Source: Agapetus fuscipes (lineage: Eukaryota; Arthropoda; Insecta; Trichoptera; Glossosomatidae). From it: a stretch of DNA of 64,000 bases. Numbering within the stretch: the first letter of the stretch is position 1; every line of letters begins with the position of its first letter. The notes beneath the pieces are model-generated. The model worked only from the letters and a program-made list of their open reading frames with translations, had not been told where the DNA came from and did not search any database. Where the stretch lies: positions 5,704,001 to 5,768,000 of the forward strand of contig OX637344.1 of assembly GCA_951799405.1 (NCBI GenBank), given 5' to 3'. Positions 52,620-63,787 of this stretch are shown in pieces. The position numbers and the translations under genes are program-made.

Positions 52620-52925
52620 TTATTTGTTTTGGCGCTGTTTTTTTGTGAATCACACCTCCAAGAGCCTTCTGAAGTTGTTCATTGTCAGTTCTTTCTAGAT
52701 GCCAGAACCATGTCATTGTGATACTTTGTACTTTCACTCTAAAATTCTCATTTCAACGCACTCATTCATTACCTAGTCATTTTGCACCCTATGATTCAGT
52801 CATAACAGTGATTCTTCTTAATTATTCCATTTCTACAGTACATACAATACTTAGTATGCTATCATTCACCGTCCATGTCTCACTTCCATACATCATTCTT
52901 GTCCATGAACAAGTATAATAAAAAG
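52620..52925 (-). pseudogene. SINE C tail and RTE-like LINE RT fragment
   Basis: 52622-52690 matches the 3' end of SINE family C. 52690-52920 on the minus strand reads a decayed RT C-terminal piece (MYGSETWTVNDS.., CTVEME) like the LINE at 62570 (MYGSEAWTMNES, HTVEMD). Confidence 0.6.
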
Positions 52926-53044
52926 ACTCACTCAGATTTGATGCTCGATCATGACAATTGAGCTTGTAGCTTAGATGCCATCAGAATGAATGTTGTCACA
53001 GAACAGGGCAACAGAACAAAAACAGATCCTATTCATTTTCAAAG

Positions 53045-53250
53045 ATAAGGAGACAGGCCTTACACCAACCACTTCACTTGAAGGGAGGGTTTCCCTGCAG
53101 ATTCTTATTTCTAGTAAAGTCCGAGTGAACCTTGCGGGTACTATGATTTTAGGTTTGAAATAAACACCGAAATTGAAAATCATTTGTACACCCTCAGTGG
53201 GGATGGAGCCCTAGCCCTGAGGCTTTAAACGTAGGTGTTCTACAACCTGG
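53045..53250 (-). repeat. tRNA-SINE (family B), diverged
   Basis: GGCCTTACACCAACCACTTC, GTGAACCTTGCGGG, TTTGAAATAAACACCGAAAT and CCCTCAGTGGGGATGGAGCC follow the family order. The tRNA head is decayed. Confidence 0.7.
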
Positions 53251-53352
53251 CTTGTTAAAATGCCTTTCAAGAAATTATCACCGACAAAAACTTGGAAAGC
53301 AAAAAATCTACATCCCTTGATGCATTTACTCAAAATAAAAAATTCTAGTGTC

Positions 53353-53535
53353 TTACTCCTTTTCCTGAATGAGTTGCTCTGGAGTCATGTTGGCACTGAC
53401 TTGTGATGCCAACGCTTGTTGCCGGGATACCTTTATTTTTGCTTGAATGTTGTCCATGCCCATCAAATCATTTTTATCCAATTCCTGAATATCATCTACA
53501 ACATCTGTTGAAGTCAAAGGTTCAGCTTCTCCAGT
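53353..53535 (-). CDS. Small membrane protein gene, exon 2 (C-terminal)
   Basis: After an acceptor TTATTCTTAG on the minus strand, 60 codons and a stop (53355-53353): TGEAEPLTSTDVVDDIQELD, KNDLMGMDNIQAKIKVSRQQ and ALASQVSANMTPEQLIQEKE. It is acidic then helical, a likely cytosolic coiled segment. The 535-bp intron to exon 1 has phase 0. I do not recognise the family. Confidence 0.65.
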   Translation of the reverse strand, partial: TGEAEPLTSTDVVDDIQELDKNDLMGMDNIQAKIKVSRQQALASQVSANMTPEQLIQEKE

Positions 53536-54070
53536 CTAAGAATAAAATAATAAGATGTAAATCCATATAATAATAAAAATATATTCGTAGGTAAATGCAT
53601 CATCTGACAATGACTGCAACGATATAGCTGGTATGGTCACTGCATAATTTTGAATTTAGAACTTTTTTCCCAACAAGAAAACTTCACACTTGTATGGGAC
53701 TACCATCCTTAGCAACCAATACTAAAATATTTATATGCATTTTCCCTAGCAACCCGTTCATGTGACTACACAAGTTTGTCTACTATGTTGTCAGCGCAGT
53801 TCACTCATCTTAAAATGATGTTTGTAATCTGGAAAAGGTTATGGCATTAAAAATGGAAAATGTCTCGGAAAATTGACATTGTTATCTAGAACAAAAATTC
53901 ACAATTTTTTTTTATGTTTTCTTCTCATGTTTACAACTTTTTCCTGCAGTTATTACACAAAACTCTCTTTATCAAAGTGACCGAAATGTGGGCAGGACGT
54001 CTGTCGAGTTAGCTAGTGAAGAATAAAATATGTATTGCTTATAATAAGCTTGAAAATAAAAATAAATTAC

Positions 54071-54208
54071 AATGCTCTCAGCTTCGTGGGGTTTTCTGTA
54101 CCGCCAAGAAAACCAAATGGCAAACACCGATATGAACACAGAGAAAATGTAGTACGGCGACAAGTTGCTTATAAATATTTGAACTTTCTCCTTCCACAGG
54201 TCTTCCAT
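54071..54208 (-). CDS. Small single-pass membrane protein, exon 1
   Basis: ATG at 54208. Encodes MEDLWKEKVQIFISNLSPYY then IFSVFISVFAIWFSWRYRKP and HEAESI. About 20 hydrophobic residues form a transmembrane helix followed by RYRKP, so the C-terminus likely faces the cytosol (positive-inside rule). The donor GTAATT follows ATT. With exon 2 the protein is 106 residues. It may be an endoplasmic-reticulum or mitochondrial tail-type protein, but no family match is claimed. Confidence 0.65.
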
Positions 54209-54641
54209 GGCAATGGCGCGGGTTCAATTAAAATTAATAGCTGTGAGCATTGACTTGTGAGTGTTCAATTATTAATTTCTGCTTTTGTTTACAATTTTAC
54301 AATGATCTGTCACTCTGCTGTCACAATATTGCCACATTAAAGAGCTAGAGAAAGAAAAAGCATGTTAAAAATACTGAATCAATAAATACCTACCAACCTA
54401 CACTTATCGCTGCCAGTTCGTGTTTATCGTATGTACGCCATTGAGAAAAATTTACATATGAGCAATGTTTGCATGTGTAATGGACCAATGTGTCTTATGA
54501 AAACAAGAAATTTATTATAAAAAAATATTTAAAAGAACTGTCAGCTTATCGAGTTTTACGGTTTTTCTTAGCTCAGATTGTGTAGAATTTGATTCATAAG
54601 ACAACTGCATGAAAAAGTCATATTTGACAAGATTGGCGTAT

Positions 54642-56224
54642 TAGTCTAAGAGCTAGACGTATGAAACCTTACCTCATCGACTACCAGGCAGAGACATGGT
54701 CAGGCTGGTAGTTTGCATCGAGTACATGATTTTTTCACAGATCTGCCTTTTCCTATCCTGGAGCGTTTTGGATGCGGCCTCTTCAAAGAGGCCCAAAAAA
54801 TGGTGCAAACTACCTCATCGACTACCAGGCAGAGACTGGTAAAAACTAATGATCCATATTAATTACCTGCTTTTTGCATAAAAAAAAATATTCCAAACCT
54901 GGAGCGTTTTGAATGCAGCCATTTTTTTGTAAATTATAAAAAACGATCTTTTGAAGTTAGTTGTATGAGCCATGGAAATAAAGTAAAAAAATATGATAGT
55001 ACATACATTACTTGTAATAAGATGATAAACATACTACAAATTTGTATTTTCAACCCTTCTTGTTCAGGAGAAAAAGGGGTAAAATGTTATTTTTTACAAT
55101 ATATTTTATAACTCAATAACAAAATAGAAAATATGATATTTTTGTACGTCAAATATAAAAACATAAATTTTTATACAATAATAATCTCTTACATATTCTT
55201 GCTATCTGCTGTAGTTTTAGAGCATTTTCCAAAAAACTTTACGGCAGTTCCCGTTTTTGGTTCAAAATTCGGTTTGAACGCCTTAGTATTTTATTTTAAA
55301 AATTTATAAAAAATACCTTTACCTAGAAGATTAAATTATCTTTAAAATTGTATGAAAATTTACTATTTTATTGTGAAAGGATTGTATGTTATAGCGGTTT
55401 AACTTTTGTAACGTATTTTGATGGTTGTATATAAGTACCTACCTATCTAGCACGAGTATCTGCGTAATATTATGATGATTTCATATTATCATCATAATAT
55501 CACGCAAAATATGTTACCACAAGATAAACCGCTATTCTGTTCAAACCTTTCACGATAAAATAGTTCATATCCATACAGTTTTACAGGCAATTTAATCTTC
55601 TAGGGCCTAGAAGATTAAAAATCTAGGGGGTGGTATTTTTTATATATTTTTACAATCAAACACTAAGGCGTTCAAACCGGATTTTGACCAAAAAACGGGA
55701 AACGCCGTAACGGTTTTTGGGAAAATATTTCACTTCAAAATTTATTTTCTCTGAAACTATAGCAGATAGCAAGAATATGTAAGAGATTATTTATATTGTA
55801 TAAAAAATTATGTTCTTATATTTGACGTACAAAAATATCATATTTTCTTTTTTTTTTTGAGTTATAAAATATATTGTAAAAAATAACATTTTACCCCCTT
55901 TTCTCCTGAACAAGAAGGGTTGGAAATACAAATTTGTAGTATGTTTATCCTCTTATTACAAGTAATGTATGTAGTGTACCTAATATTTTTTTACTTTATT
56001 TCCATGGCTCATACCGCACTAACTTCAAAATAGCGTTTTTTATAATTTACAAAAAAATGGCCGCATTCAAAACGCTCCGTTTGGAATATTTATTGTTGTG
56101 CTAACAGCAGGTAATTATAATGTGGAGCATCACCTCTTACTAGTCTCTGCCTGGTAGAAATGAGGTAAGGGTACGGTACCTATACTCTGTGAGGTAAGGT
56201 TTCGTGCGGCCGGCTCTTACACTA
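54642..56224. repeat. 1.6-kb inverted-repeat transposon, about 700-bp arms
   Basis: The left arm from TAGTCTAAGAGC..GAAACCTTACCTC and the right arm ending GAGGTAAGGTTTCGTGCGGC..GCTCTTACACTA are inverted. Matching blocks continue inward (CCATGGAAATAAAGTAAAAA, CTTGTTCAGGAGAAAAAGGG, TATCTGCTGTAGTTTTAGAG) to a centre near 55470-55490. The left arm carries an extra partial duplication of CTCATCGACTACCAGGCAGA (54674, 54812). No ORF. Confidence 0.82.
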
Positions 56225-57524
56225 TTAGTAGACAATACACAATAAGGAGGGCCACTGATGTATGGGGAAAAAAAATTACGCTGAATTTTAATCTAAGAGT
56301 GAAATTATGTTGCTAAATGACGTAATTTTATTGTACAGAAAGTTTCATTAGAATCAAACAACAACTTTTGTCTCCAAATCGACATTGAAATAATGAGAAA
56401 TTGAAAAAAACACACAAAAAAAATATTTTTACATACTGACTTTAAACCCGATTTTTGAATTTTATTTCTCATGTAAAACAAATGATTAAGGTATAAAATA
56501 ACACATTTGAGAGAAAAAAGTAAATTACAGAAAGTAAAATTTTGTTATTGATAACGTAAAAAATCCGTTTTATTTTCGAATTTTGGCCTGACACTGCGAG
56601 ACGTTATTTTTGGTTAAATATTTTTTTCTAATGTTGATTTTAAAAAAAAAACGTTGCAGAGACTTTTGTGCTGTTCTTCAAAGACATTTTGCTAGTTTTC
56701 GTATGATAAACGTAGATAAGATAGATCCATTTGCCCACCGTGTGCTGTGAAAAAAAATGAGATCTCCATAAGATGTCTTTTGAGATGTTAGTGGTTCAGA
56801 TGTATTTTTCTGCCAATTTGTAATACCACAGTAAGTTGCAACAACAAAGTTAATTCATGGAACTTGTAAGAGTCAATTTTCCCTCCTTGCATGATAAGAA
56901 TTTTTAGAATCTTACGTGTGAGGAGTTCACTAAGGTGTTTGTGAAGATTCGTAACTTCGCTACCAGTATGTTTTCTGAATGAGCAAAGCAACTATTTTTT
57001 TAACTTGGCGCAATCAATTATCATTTTAGGTTCTCCTGATGAATATTTTTAATTTAAATAAACTTCGATAAATGTCGGAAACCATCTTTGCAATAGGATG
57101 GCACTTATAACCCAGATAGCAGGTAAGTTTGCTGCAAGTTTGATTTGTACTTGATTTTACATTGTCATGTCAAATATGACAAAATAAGTTTATTGCAATA
57201 TTGCTGCAAGCTTGCATTTTGCATCATGTTTCAAATATGAATAAACAAGTTTGCTTTTTGTTTGATACAAACTTGCGTGACGGGCTGTCAAAAATACGAT
57301 TAGCAGTGTTGCCGTTTTATCGATTTTGCTATTTTGCTTTTTTTAAATCTCGCGACTTTTTTCCCAGCGGCAGCACTGATCAGACACGAGTTGACAGATT
57401 GTGACGCGCATGCCTAGAAATCTTTGGGCATATTTTGGTTTTGGCAACATTATTTCTGAATTATACTCTCTCTGTGGCTGTTTCTCAAACAACTTTGAAA
57501 TGACGTCACGAGAGACCCCCCACG

Positions 57525-57790
57525 TAGGGCTGCCATACGTCAGGATTTTTAGGCTCTTGTCGGGATTGCGACCGGATTTCGGAAGTATCAGGACTTTTCA
57601 ATTTTTTAATAGTCAAAGCATAGAAAAATATTTGAAACACAAGTTAGTTTGAAATATTTGTTTTTGCTTTAGCTTTGTACTTATTAAGTAAGTACGCAGT
57701 GTTTAATTACGTTTGCAACAAAATGTCAGGACTTTCTATGGAAATTAGGCTTTTTGTCAGGAATTTTAAATTTTTCATCTGGTATCCCTA
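57525..57790. mobile_element. hAT-type MITE, 266 bp, TSD CCCCCACG
   Basis: TAGGGCTGCCATACG at the left and TGGTATCCCTA at the right are imperfect TIRs. A perfect 8-bp duplication CCCCCACG lies at 57517-57524 and 57791-57798. TAGGG.TGCCA ends recur in hAT elements. Non-coding. Confidence 0.85.
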
Positions 57791-57899
57791 CCCCCACGCG
57801 ACCGCGTGTGGCGGGTGCACGGCGGGTGGCCGGCCGCCATTATTTGTATACAAGCTCGCTTTGTGAATTTCTTACATTTTTGTTATTTTGCGTTTTATA

Positions 57900-57974
57900 A
57901 TGTCCAGTCGCCTTTGTTATGTACCTCATTGTTTCAATACGGAAGTTAAAGGAATCAGATACGTGTTTATTTGA
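57900..57974 (+). pseudogene. THAP zinc-finger start of a P-like transposase
   Basis: Reads MSSRLCYVPHCFNTEVKGIR YVFI then stop. C-x4-C followed by FNT is the opening of a THAP DNA-binding domain, found in P-element transposases and THAP host proteins. It breaks off after 24 residues. The rest of the transposase was not found within the element. Confidence 0.55.
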
Positions 57975-58394
57975 CGATTAGTAATGTACTTACGTCTTTT
58001 AAAATGTTTCGGCATGGTTCCTACATCATATTTACCAGGTATGTAAAACTATTTCCTTTTGAATACTTAGTAGGACGTGTTTGATGTACTTTTTGTAGAA
58101 ATAAGAAATGTGTATTATCTAGATTTTGGCACTAACTTTTTGAACTTACGTTTTTATTTATTTCAAATATTTTCACGTAAAAATTTGAAAGTAAATTTCA
58201 GCAAAGTTGTTTGTAACCTAAATGTGACATATTCTGTGAAAATAAGTTGCAAAATTAGTTCGATGAAGCCATTTGATGTGTGTTGATAAAACTGGCAGTA
58301 CTTATTCCTGGCAGTAAAACCTGTAAAACTGGCCTGTGCCAAACAAAACCAAACAAAACTACAAAACTGGCCTGTAAAACTGGCAGTACATTTC

Positions 58395-58645
58395 CTTGAC
58401 TTATAGGTTGTTATGCGGCTGACCACCCATACTATAAAAAATTGGTTCACTTTGCCAATGTCACCCCTGTTTCAGGGAAGGACGGCAAGAGTTGCAAGGC
58501 TTATGTTCATTTGAGATTGGGTTTTTATATTGTAGGTCCACATGCGGCATGTGTTAGCGCGAAATTATACATATCTGCTTGTGGGAATGCATTTAATATA
58601 AATCTTAAATGATATATATCTTTGCAGCTTAGATTAGATTAGACT
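58395..58645 (+). repeat. Family A repeat, full length
   Basis: TTCCTTGACTTATAGGTTGT to TGCAGCTTAGATTAGATTAG. Inserted in the THAP/P-like element. Confidence 0.88.
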
Positions 58646-58799
58646 TATAATATAATATGATGTCCGTGGCTAGGGAAACTAAGCCCCGGATAACAATAAT
58701 AATATGGGGATAATTTCTTTGATGAGCGCTGTTTTAGTGTGAATCATACCTCAAGATTTATTTAGAAGCTTCAAAGAACACCCAACAGTTACTAATTGT

Positions 58800-59270
58800 T
58801 ATTACACTTGTTTCAGTTCCTCTCCCTTGAGGCCTCGAGGGTTGACAACAAAAATCCCTGAAGAATCTACAGCACTGCCTTTTTGGACATTGTGGCGTCA
58901 CAGTTTCTTGAGCTCTGTGCACCGATTGACTATGGAGCTGGCGTGGGAGAGACTGTGTCTGTGGAATTTGGAGCGACCTGATAACTTTGTGCAGCCGAGC
59001 GAGAAGCTCCCACCTGGACAGGATCGTGAGTAGTCTCTATGGAGGGCCCTAAACAGGTTGAGAACGGGTGTTGGCAGAGCGCATTGTAACATGATGACCT
59101 GGGCAATCTTACATCAAGATGGCACCACGCTCTGTGAATGCGGAGCCCAACAGTTCATGGATCATCTTCGGATCTGTTCGGCCTGCCCAACAAGCTGCAC
59201 ACTGGCCGACCTAATAGAGGGTAACGATAGAGCGGTGAAAGCTGCGCGACACTGGGCAAAAATTGTGTAG
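58800..59270 (+). pseudogene. LINE reverse transcriptase C-terminal fragment
   Basis: After decayed sequence (58827-59033), about 75 residues read LNRLRTGVGRAHCN, TTLCECGAQQFMDHLRICSA and ADLIEGNDRAVKAARHWAKI. LNR.RTG.GR......W.....C.CG..Q...H....C is the C-terminal zinc-knuckle signature of many Jockey/RTE LINEs. A SINE C tail lies just upstream (58686-58757). Confidence 0.75.
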
Positions 59271-59559
59271 CGTCTGACTCCATAAAGAAGTATCATCCTA
59301 TTTGCAATAAAAATAAGTACACAGTTAAAATTTATTCATCGGATATTATATTTTTATGTGTTTCCATAAATAACTCCTTACAGGGCAATCCGATCTTGGT
59401 ATTTTATAATATTTGCTTTAATAATTTCAAAGAAAACGGAGTACCGTGGAACAAATTTCTAAAAAGAAAATTAAAACTGTTTATAATGAAATCAGTACTT
59501 AGTGTATATTACATCCTTAATTATAAATGATTTGTAATATAATTACTAAAAATATCCTT

Positions 59560-59935
59560 GTTTTTTTGTTACAGAGCCGAGAGACAAAGCAACGGGGCTA
59601 GGGGAATAATGTACCTGAGTGTGACTAGAAACATGGCGAAGAAGATATAACTCCGAATTGTATAAGCTGTACCAGGACGCTGATGTGGTCCGCTCAATAA
59701 AGGTCAACAGACTGCATTGGCTGGGGCACATTCAGCAATTAGACCATCATAGCCTGGAGAAGACGATTGTAATGACGAACCCGGAGGGACGGCGGACAGT
59801 GAGAAGACCACGTTCAAGATAGCTGGATGAAGTCGTGGCGGATTGTCGTGCAGTGGGGCTGGAGGAGGAAGACGTTGGATAGACAGCGGTGGCAGCGGTT
59901 GCTGAGGGAGGTCGTGCCGATGATGATGTGATTAT
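59560..59935 (+). pseudogene. RTE-like LINE C-terminal fragment, decayed
   Basis: Reads ELYKLYQDADVVRSIKVNRL HWLGHIQQLD and EGRRTVRRPRSR, then a stop and LDEVVADCRAVGLEEED. R..WLGHI.R......K.....G.R..GRP..RW is the typical end of RTE-type ORFs. Confidence 0.75.
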
Positions 59936-60260
59936 TATAAAACTTTGTTACTACTATAAGCGAACTGTAAATAAAATAAAATTAAAATATTTTATCTTTT
60001 TATTCTAATTTTGTTTTTTTAAATATTATAAAAAAATGTATATGATTTGCAGAAGCAAACATTTGGCAAATTTGTCATAACAAGCTTGCGGGAACTTTGT
60101 TATGACAAAGTTCCTGCAAGCTTGTTGCTGGGAAACTAGAAAGTTTGATTCAAACTTGCCTCAAGTGTATATACTTGCCATGGCGAACTTGCAGCAAGCC
60201 TTCACTTTTGACACATCAAACTTGTTGCAAGTCAGATGCAAGTTTAAAATGCTATCTGGG

Positions 60261-61679
60261 AAATATCATAAATGTAACTGAACATAGTTAAACTGAAAAG
60301 TAATCATTATTTTTGAGTATATGTACCTATGTACCTTAAGAAGTTTACTGCTAAAAAAATAAGACATTATTATAAATCAAGCTAAAGCGTATGCTTGAAC
60401 AACATAATTTGCCAAATTAATAAGTTTTTTAAGGGATCCTAAGCTCTATAGCTCGCGGAATCCACCAAGCATAGGATTTTTTTCCTGGAGTTTTATGGGC
60501 TAAGTTTATTTTTTCTAAGACAAACTTGCATAGATATAATTGATCTGTACTTAAATCTTGTGCGAATAATTCATAATGGGTATAAAAGGTTTTTTTGAAA
60601 ACTAATTAAATGTTTCACATTTGATACCATGCAGAACTTCTGAAGTTATAAGTGCTGACACTTTTCCCAAAACTCAACACCTGTAGAAAGTTTTTGCCAA
60701 TGTATAAACATCCAGTAAGCCTTTTTTGAAAAGTTGGCGATGCAGCTTTGGAAATGATTCTTGTGAGACTGGCTGTGGAGATATACATACTCAATGATGA
60801 TGGTGTTTTATGTTATTTTAAAATTTAGGCGTGTTCTTTTACCATCAATGTATTTTGGTTCGATTATCTAAGCTTTTTTACGTAGATTCTTTTTTCTATG
60901 ATTTCTTAGATACCTACTTTATAACGACTATGGCTGTACCTATTTCCAATAATCATTTTCCCTGATGTTTGCTAGTCAGTTAGGAAGCTTCACTCTTGTG
61001 CGAACACTCCGCAATCTCTATGAAAGGCGCATTGATTTATTTCTTTACATTTACAGGACAATAAATGTAAAACAGCACATTATTCATCATCTTCATCATA
61101 AGCTCTACAGTCTTGGGTGGGTTTTTTTTAAACAATATCAGTTGTTTTTGGAGATTTTGGCGTTTTTTCGTGATTTTCAAAACATTTCTTGTCCAGTTGT
61201 GCAGTTACATTACTGCATTAAAAGATACATTTCATGACACTTCATGCTTTTTAAAAGAATAAAACAAATTTTACCAGTCACAGGGCATTGAAATAAGTTT
61301 CGTATTCAACTCATAGTGACAACGCGCGGTCACAAATTCTTTGCAAAATAGTGAAATTCGACGCTCTCTCTACCCCTCCTACTGCTTATTTAGTGAAAAA
61401 ATAACTTGTTTATTTGTACTATTGGTGCGCATTACTATATTTTATGCACAAAAATATAGAAATTACCGTAAAATCTCAATTCCTTATTGTATTATTAGCC
61501 CTCAAGAAAAATGATAAAAATGGCATTTTTTCGAAACTTTGAGGCTGATTTGGAGACAGATGATTAATACTTTTACGGAATTTTATTTTACACACGTAAT
61601 TTGAACTTATTTTGGCAACATATTCTTACTATTACTTAGATGATTATTATCCAAAAAAAAAAAAAATCGGCCCTCCTTA
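60261..61679. other. Right part of the 5.4-kb element, no ORF recognised
   Basis: AT-rich sequence between the nested element and the right TIR. A few short ORFs show no motif. Confidence 0.5.
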
Positions 61680-61764
61680 ATACACAACTGACAACAGATT
61701 CCGATATTTACCCTAATAATTCCAAGCTAAATCCCACTCAAAATAATCACGACAAGTTTACGAC

Positions 61765-61845
61765 TGAGACGTAGGGGTTCTCATTTTTCTTCTGAGGGGG
61801 TTCTCATTTTTCTTCTGAGAGGGTTCTCAGAAGAAAATGAAAACA
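61765..61845. repeat. Short tandem and inverted GGTTCTCATTTTTCTTCTGA units
   Basis: The 20-mer appears twice with GAGGG/GAGAGG between, then partly inverted (CTCAGAAGAAAATGA). Local slippage-type structure. Confidence 0.6.
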
Positions 61846-61902
61846 GCAATTCAGTTTTTTTGTGTTGTTCATACTGCATCGAAGAGTACTTACTTTACTT
61901 TA

Positions 61903-62500
61903 CTACTTTGCGTATGGCCGGCAAGCACAGCAAATCACTTGGCCGTTGGGCCGCGTCAGAGGCGAAGATCCAAGCCCTCCATCCACTTCAATGCTCCTGG
62001 CGTGGAGGTCTTTCAGGCCAGGAGGGTGTCTTCTGATGGGGAACTCCTCCACTATGTGCCGGACAGTCTGGTTCTCCGCCCCACAGTCACATCCTGGAGA
62101 TGGGGCTAATCCCCATCTATGGAGCAAGAAGTTGCAACAGCCTTGTTCGGTTCGGATCCTATTCAAGGTCGTCCACAGTCCTCTCGCAAGATTAAACCCT
62201 GGGACCTCCTGGTGTGGCAGAGTGATCAGCTCGTGGTTTTTAAAGCTTTTCTCCTCCCATATGGACTTCCATTGCAATGTAGCATCCCTACTCCGATCAT
62301 CAATTGTCCAGATGAGGTTTCTGGACTTAAGTCGCTTGTTTGGGTGCTGGAAGATATCCTTGAAAGCAGGGAGCAGCGGGTCACTTCTCACTCTGTCGAC
62401 CAGTTTTATGGATGCTAGGGATCTACGCAGGGTTGGGGGGGGTGATGTTGGACAGGACCGAGAGCCACTAGACGGGTGTAGACCTTACGGTTCCTGAGAT
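61903..62500 (-). pseudogene. LINE reverse transcriptase C-terminal fragment
   Basis: On the minus strand about 160 residues: MRSDPLLPAFKDIFQHPNKR, RGLWTTLNRIRTEQGCCNFL, GLAPSPGCDCGAENQTVRHI and VEEFPIRRHPPGLKDLHA. LNR.RT..G.C......W.......C.CG...QT..HI...CP is a LINE C-terminal zinc-knuckle signature. It is open for 163 codons, so it is relatively young. Confidence 0.8.
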
Positions 62501-62569
62501 GGAGCGCATGGTTTTGTTCAGCTCTACATCCAGAGTTATCAGAGTTATCATATAAAATAAATGGAATGA

Positions 62570-63208
62570 ATGTCGGAATTGTCTAAGGAATTTGTATATC
62601 TGGGAAGTAAGTTTGAAAAAGATGGAAGAATGACAGGTGAATTTGAAAGAAGAATAATGAAGGGAAGGTGTGTACTGGGTGCCACTGCTGGTATAGCCAA
62701 AAACCAAAACTTATCGAAAAATGTTCGATTGGCGGTACACGGTGGTATACTAGTGCCCACTTTGATGTACGGAAGTGAAGCTTGGACGATGAATGAGAGT
62801 GAAATTAGTAAAGTCCATACGGTTGAAATGGACTTTCTAAGAAGTATGATTGGAAAGAAACGGAAAGATAGGGTGAGGAATGAGTCAGTGAGAGAAGAAT
62901 GTGGTGCAAGGGAAAGTATAAAAGTAAAAATCAAAAGGGGTTTGTTAAAATGGTTTGGACATATGGAAAGAATGAATGACGAAAGACTGACGAAGAGAGT
63001 GTACGCTGCAACTATGAATGGAAGCCGTGGTAGGGGAAGACCGAGGAAAGTATGGATGGATCAAATTTCCGAAATAGCGAATGAATGGGATATTCAGAGT
63101 CATAACAAAAGGAGAGAGTGCATGAAAAAGATTATGACTCTGAATGAAATGAAAGAAGTATGTAAGGACCGAAAGGAATGGCGGTTGATTTGCAACAATG
63201 GCGGCTAG
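62570..63208 (+). pseudogene. RTE-like LINE ORF, C-terminal 212 residues
   Basis: Starts EFVYLGSKFEKDGRMTGEFE and includes RRIMKGRCVLGATAGI, TLMYGSEAWTMNESEISKVH, LLKWFGHMERM, TKRVYAATMNGSRGRGRPRK and MDQISEIANEW. F.YLGS....G....EI..RI.., LLYG.E.W and GHV.RM......G.RGRGRPR.RW are classic post-RT motifs. The catalytic RT part is absent (5'-truncated). It gives the reference for the 3' ends seen at 22955, 32925, 36008, 36215, 40141 and 52690. Confidence 0.85.
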
Positions 63209-63787
63209 GGCATTAATTCTAAGTGTAATATTAAGTTTAATTTTAATTTTACTTTATTTTAATTTTAATTTGTAATGTGTCTCATTATGAATTTCTGTAT
63301 ATCCCCCTCCCCCTATAATATAAAATTCAACGGCCTCCCCATACAAAATAATTGTGCGTTAATGGATGACAAACTGAAGAACTCCTGAACAGATGCACGT
63401 CATATTCACAACAAATATTGTTCAGGACTTGGGATGTGCTTCCTCATCATTAATAGATTTTTAATTGTTGTTTTTTAAATAAATAAACATGATCAATCAC
63501 AACACCTTTTTATGTAAAACCTATGCGAGAAACAAAACTCATTTTGACATTCGAATTTCAAATAAATTGCCAACACTTCAACATACGCTTCAAAGTTGCC
63601 ATACAAGTCGATTCTTTTTCGTTTGAATTCCGTTGAGTACCTACCTATATTCTTTATTTATATCAAAATTATACTTCAACCAGTTATAACATGTATTTTT
63701 TAGAAATAATGACGATCGATTAGGTCAACTTTTTATATGAAACCATACTTATTGCGGCATTTAATTTTTTTTAAGTATTATTATAAT
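63209..63787. other. Intergenic, nothing supported
   Basis: A TTTTAATTTT-rich run at 63230-63270 may be the LINE tail. No further feature. Confidence 0.4.

Larger units (their letters stand above)
57111..60260. mobile_element. THAP/P-like TIR element, 3.15 kb, with nested repeats
   Basis: TIR CCCAGATAGCA at 57111 and its reverse complement ending 60260. Both subterminal regions are packed with GCAAGTTT/AAACTTGC words, which look like transposase-binding repeats. A THAP-domain start lies at 57900. A hAT-type MITE (57525-57790), a family A repeat, SINE C tail and LINE fragments have since inserted. No TSD was recognised. Confidence 0.72.
56243..61679. mobile_element. 5.4-kb TIR element with 8-bp TSD ATACACAA, host to nested insertions
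   Basis: TAAGGAGGGCC at the left and GGCCCTCCTTA at the right are flanked by ATACACAA at 56235-56242 and 61680-61687. Related subterminal blocks (GTCTCCAAATC) occur about 130 bp inside both ends. 8-bp duplications occur in hAT and P-type elements. No transposase of its own is recognisable. It contains the THAP/P-like element at 57111-60260, so its original length was about 2.3 kb. Confidence 0.85.
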
